Shown here piece by piece: positions 1 through 5,553 of a stretch of 5,553 bases of DNA. The notes under the pieces were generated by a model. It was not told the DNA's origin. It searched no databases and saw nothing but the letters and a program-made list of their open reading frames with translations. Both the position numbers and the translations under genes were made by a program. This stretch comes from Paracoccaceae bacterium (GTDB lineage Bacteria > Pseudomonadota > Alphaproteobacteria > Rhodobacterales > Rhodobacteraceae): assembly GCA_007123625.1 (NCBI GenBank), contig SKKS01000121.1, positions 1-5,553 of the forward strand, given 5' to 3'. The stretch's first letter is position 1. Each line of letters starts with the position of its first letter.

Positions 1-1319
1 GAGGGTGTTGAGGGTCTTTGCATCAAACCCGGTCAGGAACATGTTGACGACGAGCAGGATGTCGATCCCCTGATCCGGGGTGAAATCCTTGCGGTCGCGC
101 GCCTTCATCCGCTTCGCAAGCGCCCGGTAGGAGGAATAGAAACCCTTCCCGTCCCGGACGGATTCGTTGGTCCCGTACAGGCCATTATAGGCGTCCACAT
201 AGCCCATCAGCTTGTCCCGTTTCGGGTTATCCGCCCCAACCCCGTCACCCGGGAACTCCGTATCCGGGATCAGCCCGTCCGCGTCCGGGTCCTCCTCATT
301 CGCCGCATAGGTGAAGATGGTCGCGATCTTCAGGTCATGGGCGCCGGCACACCGCTTCGCCTCCAGAACCACGTAATAAGCGCAAAGGGCATCCACGGAG
401 CTGACCGCGAAGATGGCGCCTAACTGACGGCCGCGGGTTTTCCGGTCATGGTTTTCGATGATCCAATCCGCTATGCGGTCGACCCGGTCCGGATGGTCAT
501 AGAACGCCCGGGACTCCAGAAGCCGGTTCCGTTCGGCCTGAGCTTTCCGGTCAGCCTTATGATCCCCGGTCGGGATAAGCGGGGCATTGGTCGGACCATG
601 ATATTCGACCGAGAAGCGCAGCACATTCTCGTCCCAGATCGCGTCCGTGATGACGTAGTCATGCAGCCGTTCGTCAAACAGGTCCTTGGTGGTCCGTTTC
701 CCGATGGCGTTCTGTTCCAGGATCGGAGTCCCGGTAAACCCGAACAGCTGACACCGCTCGAAGAAGGCCCGGATACGGCGATGGGTGTCCCCGAACTGGG
801 ACCGATGGCATTCGTCGAAGATGAACACGACCCGGCCCCGTTTCAGGTGTTCCAGCCGGTGGCCGTAAAGGTCCCGGGAGATCGCCGTGTTCAGCTTCTG
901 GATCGTGGTGATCACCAGCTTCGTGTTCGGGTCCGCAAGCTGGGTCACCAGCTGGCGGGTGTTATCAGTTCCGTCCACTGAATCAGGCTTAAAATGGTTA
1001 AACTCTTTCGTGGTCTGATAATCCAGATCCGCCCGGTCCACCACGAACACCACCTTGTCCACCTTGGGCAGCGCGATCAGGTTCTGCGCCGCCTTGAAGG
1101 AGGTGAGCGTTTTCCCGGACCCGGTCGTGTGCCAGATATACCCGTTCTTCCGGCCCTGTTCGACCCGGTCCTGAATCCGCTCGGCCGCATAATACTGGTA
1201 CGACCGCAGCACCATCAGGATCTTGTCGCTCTGGTGCAGGACCACGTATTTCGAGATCATCCTGAAGAGGTGGCACTTCTCCAGAAACGTGTCGGCGAAA
1301 TCCCGGGCGGGGAGGAGCA
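1..1319 (-). pseudogene. hsdR: Type I restriction subunit R (HsdR), 5'-truncated remnant, continues past left edge
   Basis: HsdR is the ATP-dependent DNA translocase and nuclease subunit of type I restriction-modification complexes. The minus frame is open without interruption from 1319 to 1, about 430 codons. Family-like sequence starts with DFADTFLEKCHLFRMISKYV. Superfamily 2 helicase motifs then follow in order: motif I TTGSGKT (1128-1108), VVFVVDRADL, VITTIQKL, motif II FDECHRSQFGD (DECH at 816-805), motif III GFTGTP (TGTP at 735-724), AIFAVSS, and LLVVNMFLTGFD near the left edge. In intact HsdR the motif I lysine lies near residue 300. Here it is about residue 70 of the fragment, so roughly 230-250 residues carrying the PD-(D/E)xK nuclease domain are missing. 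The first in-frame ATG (1260) lies inside conserved sequence and has no spaced ribosome-binding site. The homology stops at the 3' end of ffs. No internal stop or frameshift is present, so truncation may be recent. The C-terminal part and any hsdM/hsdS lie outside the window. Confidence 0.9.
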
Positions 1320-1421
1320 GGGTGAGAGGCTGGACATCGACCCGTCTGCGAATTGCTGCGGCTGCTTCCTTCCGGACCTGACCGGGTTCACAAGGCATCC
1401 GCCCGAGCCAACCTCTCACCC
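1320..1421 (-). ncRNA. ffs: Signal recognition particle RNA (4.5S, bacterial small type)
   Basis: This is the RNA core of the signal recognition particle, which binds Ffh and targets nascent membrane proteins to FtsY and the Sec translocon. The minus strand carries the near-invariant domain IV sequence GGTCAGGTCCGGAAGGAAGC (within 1383-1360), with the GGAA tetraloop at 1373-1370 and the asymmetric internal-loop bases that Ffh binds. The ends form a 14-bp closing stem: GGGTGAGAGGTTGG (1421-1408) pairs with CCAGCCTCTCACCC (1333-1320), with a single G-U pair. These stem limits set the ends, giving about 102 nt, normal for alphaproteobacterial 4.5S RNA. No T-rich terminator follows. The base after the stem already belongs to the open hsdR frame. 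In many alphaproteobacteria ffs sits beside dnaX, but no dnaX is present here. Confidence 0.95.
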
Positions 1422-1424
1422 GGT

Positions 1425-1453
1425 GATCTAAGGGCCTACGGCGTGAAATGCAA
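1425..1453 (-). promoter_or_regulatory. Putative ffs promoter
   Basis: On the minus strand, TTGCAT (1453-1448) is followed by a 17-bp spacer and TAGATC (1430-1425). Four to six bases after the -10 box come the first Gs of the SRP RNA stem (1421-1419), which is where transcription should begin. Each box matches the sigma-70 consensus only partly, but the spacing and the position relative to the structurally defined RNA end are right. Confidence 0.5.
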
Positions 1454-1485
1454 GCACCGGGAGCGCGGGAAGGCGCGCTTCGTGC
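1454..1485 (-). terminator. Hairpin between acetyltransferase gene and ffs, possible terminator
   Basis: Read on the minus strand, AGCGCG (1479-1474) and CGCGCT (1467-1462) form a 6-bp GC-rich stem with a 6-nt loop. Outer GCAC (1485-1482) and GTGC (1457-1454) can extend it across a small internal loop. It begins about 30 bases after the acetyltransferase stop codon and ends directly against the putative ffs -35 box. There is no U-run, so intrinsic termination is uncertain. It may instead be a weak terminator or processing stem insulating ffs from upstream transcription. Confidence 0.3.
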
Positions 1486-1515
1486 CAGCGCAGCGATGGC
1501 GGCGTCGAAGGGTGA

Positions 1516-2103
1516 TCAGGCCGGGCGCTGGTCCTGCCCTGTTTCCGGCGGGGTGCGGTCGGCCTGGCCCAACGGGCGTTGCATCAGGACCGTGTCCACC
1601 CAGCGCCCGAGCTTGAAGCCCACCGACGCCAGCGTGCCGGCATGCGCAAACCCGTAGCGGCGGTGCAGGGCGATGGAGCCCTCGTTGCCACTGTTGCCGA
1701 TCACGGCCAGCATCTGCCGCCAGTTGCCTTGTTCGCAGCGGTCGATCAGCGCGCCCAGCAGCGCCCCGCCGATGCCCTGCCCGCTGCAGCCTTCGGCCAC
1801 ATAGACCGAATTCTCGACGGTGAACCTGTAGGCGGGGCGGGGGCGATAGGCGGTGGCATAGCAATAGCCCAGTATCCGGTCCCCGCGTTCGGCGACAAGA
1901 TAAGGAAGCCCCGCCGCGACCACAGCTTCGCGCCGCGCGTTCAGGTCGGTGGCGGTTGGCGGAACTTCCTCGAAGGTTGCAAGGCCGTGGAGCACATGAT
2001 GGGCGTAGATCGCCTGAATGGCCTGCATGTCCGCGGCACATGCGTCGCGGATGTGCAGCGGGATCGGCGCGCTGCCAGTGGTCGTCTGTATCGCCTTGTC
2101 CAT
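1516..2103 (-). CDS. GNAT N-acetyltransferase, phosphinothricin/methionine-sulfoximine type
   Basis: A 195-residue cytoplasmic GNAT enzyme predicted to move the acetyl group of acetyl-CoA to the amino group of a small amino-acid-like substrate. Family features include IRDACAADMQAIQAIYAHHV near residues 18-37, GLATFEE (40-46), the acetyl-CoA pyrophosphate loop CSGQGIGGALL (106-116), AVIGNSGNEGS (133-143) and a C-terminal GRWVDTVLMQRPL. The last two are typical of the Pat/methionine sulfoximine acetyltransferase group. The usual R/Q at the first loop position is Cys here. The ATG at 2103 was chosen because AGGA precedes it at proper spacing and the protein then begins just before the conserved IRDA strand. 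The in-frame TTG at 2175 adds 24 residues of unconserved sequence. The gene is 117 bp downstream of tdh. That gap shows no clear terminator, so the gene could be read through from the operon or have its own weak promoter. The natural substrate cannot be told from sequence. Confidence 0.85.
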   Translation of the reverse strand: MDKAIQTTTGSAPIPLHIRDACAADMQAIQAIYAHHVLHGLATFEEVPPTATDLNARREAVVAAGLPYLVAERGDRILGYCYATAYRPRPAYRFTVENSVYVAEGCSGQGIGGALLGALIDRCEQGNWRQMLAVIGNSGNEGSIALHRRYGFAHAGTLASVGFKLGRWVDTVLMQRPLGQADRTPPETGQDQRPA

Positions 2104-2220
2104 AGCGCCCGTCCTGCCGTCTGGTCCATCTGAATGGTGCCAAGATGCTTTACTCCGGACAGGCGCAGGGGCCAACTGGTATCATGCGGTCCTTGTGATT
2201 TCCGGTCTGTGCGGCAGGTA

Positions 2221-3255
2221 TCAGCTCCAGTCCAGCACGACCTTGCCCGCCGCCCCGCTGCGCATGGCCTCGAACCCTTGGGCGAAATCATGGGCGGCGA
2301 ATCGGTGGGTGATGACCGGACGCACGTTCAGACCGTTCTCCAGCATCGCGATCATCTTGTACCATGTCTCGAAAATCTCGCGGCCATAGACGCCTTTGAT
2401 GGTGATCCCCTTGAACACGATCCGCGACCAGTCCACCGGCGATTTGCCGGGTGGGATACCCAGAAGCGCGATGCGCCCGCCCATGACCAGATTCTCCACC
2501 ATCTGATCCAGCGCCGCCTGATTGCCGGACATCTCGAGCCCGACATCGAAGCCTTCGCGCATTTTCAGGCGGGCTTTCACATCGGCCAGATCCTCTTGCG
2601 CCACGTTCACCGGCACCACGTCGGCCACCTGTATGGCCAGCTCCAGCCGCGTGGGGTTCACGTCGGTGATGACCACATGCCGCGCACCGACGTGGCGGGC
2701 AACCGCCGCCGCCATGATCCCGATGGGACCGGCGCCGGTGATCAGCACATCCTCGCCCACCAGATCGAAGCTCAGCGCGGTGTGCACGGCATTGCCCAGC
2801 GGGTCGAGGATCGCGCCGGTCTCGTCGTCGATGGCATCCGGCAAGGGCACCACGTTGAACGCAGGCAGGCGCAGGTACTCGGCGAATGCGCCCTGTTCAT
2901 TCACCCCGATCCCGCGCGTTTCCGGGTCCAGATGAAACTTGCCCGCGCGGCTTTGACGGCTGTCGCGCCCGATCAGGTGCCCCTCACCAGAGCAGCGCTG
3001 GCCGATCTCCAGCCCGGTCACGTTGCGGCCCAGCTCCACGATCCGGCCCGCGAATTCGTGGCCGGTGATCAGCGGCACCGGCACGGTGCGCTGCGCCCAG
3101 TCGTCCCAGTTCCAGATATGGATGTCAGTGCCGCAGATGCCGGTCTTGGCGATGCGGATCAGGACGTCATCTGGGCCGATTTCCGGGACGGGCGCCGTGA
3201 TCTGCCACAGCCCGGCTTCGGGGCGGGACTTGGCAAGGGCTAGCATGGTGGCCAT
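2221..3255 (-). CDS. tdh: L-threonine 3-dehydrogenase lacking structural-zinc cysteines
   Basis: Oxidises L-threonine with NAD+ to 2-amino-3-oxobutyrate, the substrate of Kbl encoded upstream. It has 344 residues against 341 in E. coli and aligns along its whole length. The catalytic zinc site is kept: Cys41 in GICGTD, GHE at 65-67, and the LDPLGNAVHT segment at 150-159. The Rossmann loop GAGPIGIM lies at 174-181, and the Asp of VVITDVN favours NAD+ over NADP+. FETWYKM and ITHRF near the C-terminus are also typical. The oddity is residues 92-113. The positions matching E. coli Cys93, Cys96, Cys99 and Cys107 are Gly96, Ser99, Ser102 and Asp110, so the structural zinc lobe has no ligands although its length is unchanged. 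The start at 3255 is preceded by GGAG eight bases upstream, inside the end of the previous gene, whose TGA lies one base before this ATG. It is the last gene of the tight operon. Confidence 0.95.
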   Translation of the reverse strand: MATMLALAKSRPEAGLWQITAPVPEIGPDDVLIRIAKTGICGTDIHIWNWDDWAQRTVPVPLITGHEFAGRIVELGRNVTGLEIGQRCSGEGHLIGRDSRQSRAGKFHLDPETRGIGVNEQGAFAEYLRLPAFNVVPLPDAIDDETGAILDPLGNAVHTALSFDLVGEDVLITGAGPIGIMAAAVARHVGARHVVITDVNPTRLELAIQVADVVPVNVAQEDLADVKARLKMREGFDVGLEMSGNQAALDQMVENLVMGGRIALLGIPPGKSPVDWSRIVFKGITIKGVYGREIFETWYKMIAMLENGLNVRPVITHRFAAHDFAQGFEAMRSGAAGKVVLDWS

Positions 3256-3256
3256 G

Positions 3257-4210
3257 TCACGCGCTCCACAGGTCGGTTGACAGATATTTCAGGCCGGAAT
3301 CGCAAGCGACAAGTCCCACGACCCCGCCTTTTTCCGGCCCGCGCAGCAGTTGCGCCGCACCGGCCAGGTTCGCCCCTGCGGAGTATCCCGCGAAGATCCC
3401 TTCGGTCCGGGCCAGCAGGCGGGACATGTCGCGTGCCTGTGCACCGGTCACGGCAAGGCTGCCCGCCAGATCAATGTCGCGCAAATGCGCCAGATCGCCC
3501 ATCATGTAGCCGCCGCCCTGAATGGGGTGCTCGGGCCGGTCGGTGGGACCGCCGCCGATGGCTTCGGCCCCGGCGGGTTCGATCGCGTAGCAGCGCACGC
3601 CCTTTGGCGCCAAGGCGCGGGCCACCCCCGCCAGCGTCCCGCCCGAGCCAACGAAGTCGCAAAACGCCGTGATCGTACCCCCGGTCTGCGCCCAGAATTC
3701 GGCGCCAGTGCCGGTTTCATGCGCCGCCGCGTTGCCGGGGTGGCGGAATTGGTCGGCGCGAAAGGCGTCCCTGTCGGCGGTGATCGACTGTGCGGCGGCT
3801 TCGACCAGCGCAAGATCGGCGCCGGACACCTCGCCCTTGCGGGCGCCGGGCGCCTGGGGCACGAGGATCACCTCGGCGCCAAGCGCCTGCATCATGCGCG
3901 CGCGCTCGGCCGAGTTTCCCGCACTCATCACCGCAACGAACGGGTGGCCTATCACGGCACAGACAATCGCAAGCCCCGTGCCCATGTTGCCGGATGTCAG
4001 CTCCACCACCGTCTGGCCCGGTCGCAATGCCCCCTCAATCCGCGCGCTCTGAATGATGGCACGGGCAGCGCGGTCCTTCTTGGAGAACCCGGGCAAAAGG
4101 TAGTCAAGCTTCATCAGCAGCCGCCCGTCGAGCCCCAGATGCCGGGTGATCCGGTCCAGCGCCACCACAGGCGTGTCGCCAATTGCGTGCGTGATGTCAG
4201 GCAGGATCAT
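3257..4210 (-). CDS. Cysteine-synthase-family PLP enzyme of fold type II, within kbl-tdh operon
   Basis: A 317-residue cytoplasmic enzyme, the usual length for the CysK/CBS-like family. Landmarks are IGDTPVV (10-16), KLDYLLPGFSKKDR with the Schiff-base lysine expected at Lys45, the substrate-carboxylate loop TSGNMG (72-77), QFRHPGNAAAHETGTG (154-169), the phosphate-binding loop GSGGT (188-192), IQGGGYMMGDL (230-240), GYSAGA (275-280) and CDSGLKYLST (303-312). Several differ from classical O-acetylserine sulfhydrylases, which usually have TSGNTG, GTGGT, IQGIGAG and DTGERYLST. Met76 in particular replaces the loop threonine. The substrate may therefore not be O-acetylserine, and I assign no specific reaction; beta-replacement or beta-elimination on a serine- or threonine-like amino acid is the chemistry expected of the fold. 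The ATG at 4210 overlaps the kbl stop as ATGA and has AGGGG upstream. The stop lies one base from tdh. This tight packing implies translational coupling and a role linked to threonine or glycine metabolism. Confidence 0.85.
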   Translation of the reverse strand: MILPDITHAIGDTPVVALDRITRHLGLDGRLLMKLDYLLPGFSKKDRAARAIIQSARIEGALRPGQTVVELTSGNMGTGLAIVCAVIGHPFVAVMSAGNSAERARMMQALGAEVILVPQAPGARKGEVSGADLALVEAAAQSITADRDAFRADQFRHPGNAAAHETGTGAEFWAQTGGTITAFCDFVGSGGTLAGVARALAPKGVRCYAIEPAGAEAIGGGPTDRPEHPIQGGGYMMGDLAHLRDIDLAGSLAVTGAQARDMSRLLARTEGIFAGYSAGANLAGAAQLLRGPEKGGVVGLVACDSGLKYLSTDLWSA

Positions 4211-5391
4211 AGTATCCCCTGCTCTTTGCCCGCAGTGCGAAATGCCGCCAGCGCCTGATCCAGATCGGCGCGGGTGAGCGCGGCATTGATCTGGGTTCGG
4301 ATCCGCGCCTGCCCCTTTGGCACGACCGGAAAGAAGAAGCCCGCGACATGGACGCCAAGGTCGAACAGCCGCGCCGCCATCGCCTGCGCACGGTGTGCGT
4401 CATGCAGCATGACGGGAATGATCGGATGCGCGCCGGGCAGCAGCGTGAACCCCGCATCCGTCAACCCCGCGCGCCAGTAGGCGGCATTGTCGAACAGCCG
4501 CGCGCGCAGGTCGTCGGCGGCTTCCACGATATCCAGTGCCGCCAGCCCCGCCGCCACAATCGCAGGCGGCAGCGCGTTCGAGAACAGATAGGGCCGCGCG
4601 CGCTGGCGCAGCAGGTCGATCACCGGTTGCTGCCCTGCGATATAGCCGCCAAGGGCGCCGCCTAGCGCCTTGCCCAGAGTGCCGGTCAGGATATCGGCGC
4701 GCACGCCGTAATGCGCAGGCGTGCCGCGCCCCTGCGGCCCGACGAAGCCGGTTGCGTGGCAATCGTCGACCATCAGCATCGCGTCATGGCGGTCTGCCAG
4801 CGCGCGGATCGCCCGCAGCTTCGCCAGATACCCGTCCATGCTGAACACCCCGTCGGTGGCGATCATCACATGGCGTGCGCCGCCCTGCCGGGCGGCCTTC
4901 AACTGCGTTTCCAGATCGCCCATGTCGGAATTGGCATAGCGAAAGCGCCGCGCCTTACTCAGCCGGATGCCGTCGATGATGCTGGCATGGTTCAGTGCGT
5001 CCGAGATGACGGCATCTTCGGGGCCCAGAAGCGGCTCGAACAGCGCGCCATTGGCATCGAAACAGGCGGCGAACAGGATGCTGTCATCCGTGCCCAGATA
5101 CTGCGCCAGACGGGTCTCCAGCGCGCGGTGCAGGTCTTGCGTGCCGCAGATGAACCGGACCGAGGCCATGCCGTATCCGTGGTCGTGCATGGCGGCGGTG
5201 GCGGCGGCGATCAGGGCCGGATGATTGGCCAATCCAAGGTAGTTGTTGGCGCACAGGTTGATGACCTCGCGCCCGCCCACCCGCACGCGGGTGGATTGCG
5301 GCGTGGTGATCTGGCGTTCATGTTTGGTCAGCCCATCGCGGTCGATCGCGGCGAGAGTTTCGCGGACGTGGTCAAGAAATGCGTCCGACAT
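4207..5391 (-). CDS. kbl: Glycine C-acetyltransferase (2-amino-3-ketobutyrate CoA ligase)
   Basis: A PLP enzyme of the alpha-oxoamine synthase family. With CoA it cleaves 2-amino-3-oxobutyrate to glycine and acetyl-CoA, completing the threonine route begun by Tdh. The protein has 394 residues (E. coli Kbl has 398) and aligns throughout: CANNYLGLANHP near 47-58, GMASVRFICGTQ, SDALNHASIIDG, IATDGVFSMDG, VDDCHATGFVG with the PLP-contacting Asp and His, TGTLGKALGGA with the Schiff-base lysine near 241, RPYLFSNALPPA, and GFFFPVVPKGQARIRTQ near the end. VDDCHATG replaces the VDDSHAVG of E. coli. The ATG at 5391 was chosen because GGAG lies seven bases upstream (5402-5399) and the N-terminus then matches E. 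coli in length. An in-frame GTG at 5412 would add seven unconserved residues and lies about where transcription should start. It is first in the operon and overlaps the next gene by four bases. Confidence 0.96.
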   Translation of the reverse strand: MSDAFLDHVRETLAAIDRDGLTKHERQITTPQSTRVRVGGREVINLCANNYLGLANHPALIAAATAAMHDHGYGMASVRFICGTQDLHRALETRLAQYLGTDDSILFAACFDANGALFEPLLGPEDAVISDALNHASIIDGIRLSKARRFRYANSDMGDLETQLKAARQGGARHVMIATDGVFSMDGYLAKLRAIRALADRHDAMLMVDDCHATGFVGPQGRGTPAHYGVRADILTGTLGKALGGALGGYIAGQQPVIDLLRQRARPYLFSNALPPAIVAAGLAALDIVEAADDLRARLFDNAAYWRAGLTDAGFTLLPGAHPIIPVMLHDAHRAQAMAARLFDLGVHVAGFFFPVVPKGQARIRTQINAALTRADLDQALAAFRTAGKEQGIL

Positions 5392-5418
5392 GGCGGGTCT
5401 CCGGTTTGGCACCTTCCG

Positions 5419-5447
5419 AATTTCCGATAAACAGGAACGCGTGTCAA
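5419..5447 (-). promoter_or_regulatory. Putative promoter of the kbl operon
   Basis: On the minus strand a perfect TTGACA (5447-5442) is followed by a 17-bp spacer and GAAATT (5424-5419), a weak -10 box matching TATAAT at three of six positions. Transcription would start near 5412, leaving a leader of about 20 nt that contains the GGAG ribosome-binding site for the ATG at 5391. The -10 box falls inside one of two AATTTCCG repeats, so a protein bound there would block the promoter. Confidence 0.5.
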
Positions 5448-5465
5448 TATGGAGGATGCACTATT

Positions 5466-5480
5466 GCGGATAATTTCCGC
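5466..5480. promoter_or_regulatory. 15-bp palindrome, possible Lrp/AsnC-type operator
   Basis: GCGGATAATTTCCGC is an inverted repeat with 5-bp arms around an AT-rich centre. Read on the minus strand its core AAATTAT fits the AWATTWT centre of the 15-bp Lrp consensus, while the outer bases do not. It lies just upstream of the putative kbl -35 box. The AATTTCCG element inside it (5472-5479) recurs at 5419-5426 over the putative -10 box, 53 bp away. The regulator is not in the window. Confidence 0.4.
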
Positions 5481-5484
5481 TATA

Positions 5485-5520
5485 ACGGCAGTCGTCCGGC
5501 GCGCACCGGGTGACTGCCGT
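5485..5520. repeat. Long hairpin upstream of the kbl promoter
   Basis: ACGGCAGTC (5485-5493) and GACTGCCGT (5512-5520) form a perfect 9-bp inverted repeat. Inside it, CCGG (5496-5499) can pair with CCGG (5506-5509) around a 6-nt loop, separated from the outer stem by a 2 x 2 internal loop. No T-run follows on either strand. It could be a terminator for a minus-strand gene beyond the right edge or a second operator. The structure is clear but its role is not. Confidence 0.45.
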
Positions 5521-5553
5521 CCAGGTTGGCACGGTCCCTTGCCCCTTGTTGGC

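Noticed and set aside
448..1431. Plus-strand open frames 448-981 and 994-1431
   Set aside because: They lie opposite the HsdR helicase motifs, and the second runs through ffs. Both translations are low-complexity and unrecognisable.
2104..2175. TTG at 2175 as the acetyltransferase start
   Set aside because: The added 24 residues show no family similarity. The ATG at 2103 has an AGGA site and gives the normal N-terminus.
2134..3243. 369-codon open frame on the plus strand opposite tdh
   Set aside because: It is antisense to a full-length, well-conserved Tdh. Its protein is rich in His, Arg, Gln and Pro with no recognisable domain, as expected for a shadow frame in GC-rich DNA.
3350..4258. 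302-codon open frame on the plus strand opposite the PLP enzyme
   Set aside because: Antisense shadow with no domain or ribosome-binding signal. The minus-strand frame carries all the family motifs.
5392..5412. GTG at 5412 as the kbl start
   Set aside because: It would add seven residues absent from E. coli Kbl, lies at the likely transcription start, and lacks a well-spaced ribosome-binding site. The ATG at 5391 has GGAG seven bases upstream.
4711..5430. 239-codon plus-strand open frame opposite kbl
   Set aside because: Antisense to conserved Kbl sequence with no family resemblance.
5449..5553. Possible divergent gene starting at ATG 5449 and open to the right edge
   Set aside because: Only 35 codons are visible, no ribosome-binding site precedes the ATG, the translation is unrecognised, and it crosses the palindrome and the hairpin.
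1..5553. CRISPR array, tRNA gene, insertion sequence or integrase
   Set aside because: No regularly spaced repeats, cloverleaf sequence, transposase or recombinase motifs were seen on either strand.

Overview
The window looks like part of the chromosome of a GC-rich alphaproteobacterium, most likely of the Rhodobacteraceae type. This rests on the strong preference for GGC, CGC and GCG codons, the roughly 100-nt SRP RNA, and the character of the threonine-catabolism proteins. The taxonomic call is inference. Every supported gene lies on the minus strand, so transcription runs from the right edge to the left edge.

Right to left: positions 5392-5553 hold a regulatory region with a good -35 box, a pair of AATTTCCG repeats 53 bp apart, a 15-bp palindrome with an Lrp/AsnC-like core, and a long hairpin. 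It drives a compact operon: kbl (2-amino-3-ketobutyrate CoA ligase, 5391-4207), a cysteine-synthase-like fold-type II PLP enzyme (4210-3257) and tdh (L-threonine 3-dehydrogenase, 3255-2221). The first two genes overlap by an ATGA and the last two are separated by a single base. Tdh oxidises L-threonine to 2-amino-3-oxobutyrate, and Kbl cleaves that with CoA to glycine and acetyl-CoA. The middle enzyme is not part of the textbook pathway and has altered substrate-loop residues. Tdh lacks all four cysteines that bind the structural zinc in the E. coli enzyme. After a 117-bp gap comes a GNAT acetyltransferase of the phosphinothricin/methionine-sulfoximine type (2103-1516).

Left of that, positions 1320-1421 encode the 4.5S SRP RNA (ffs) with a plausible promoter. 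Exactly where the ffs closing stem ends, an uninterrupted frame of about 430 codons begins. It is the helicase/translocase part of a type I restriction subunit, HsdR, and runs off the left edge. The N-terminal nuclease domain, the start codon and the terminator expected after ffs are all absent. Arginine codon choice also changes, from mostly CGC in tdh to mostly CGG in hsdR. The simplest reading is that ffs marks the edge of a decayed or rearranged restriction-modification island. No integrase, second attachment site, CRISPR array, tRNA or insertion sequence is visible inside the window.
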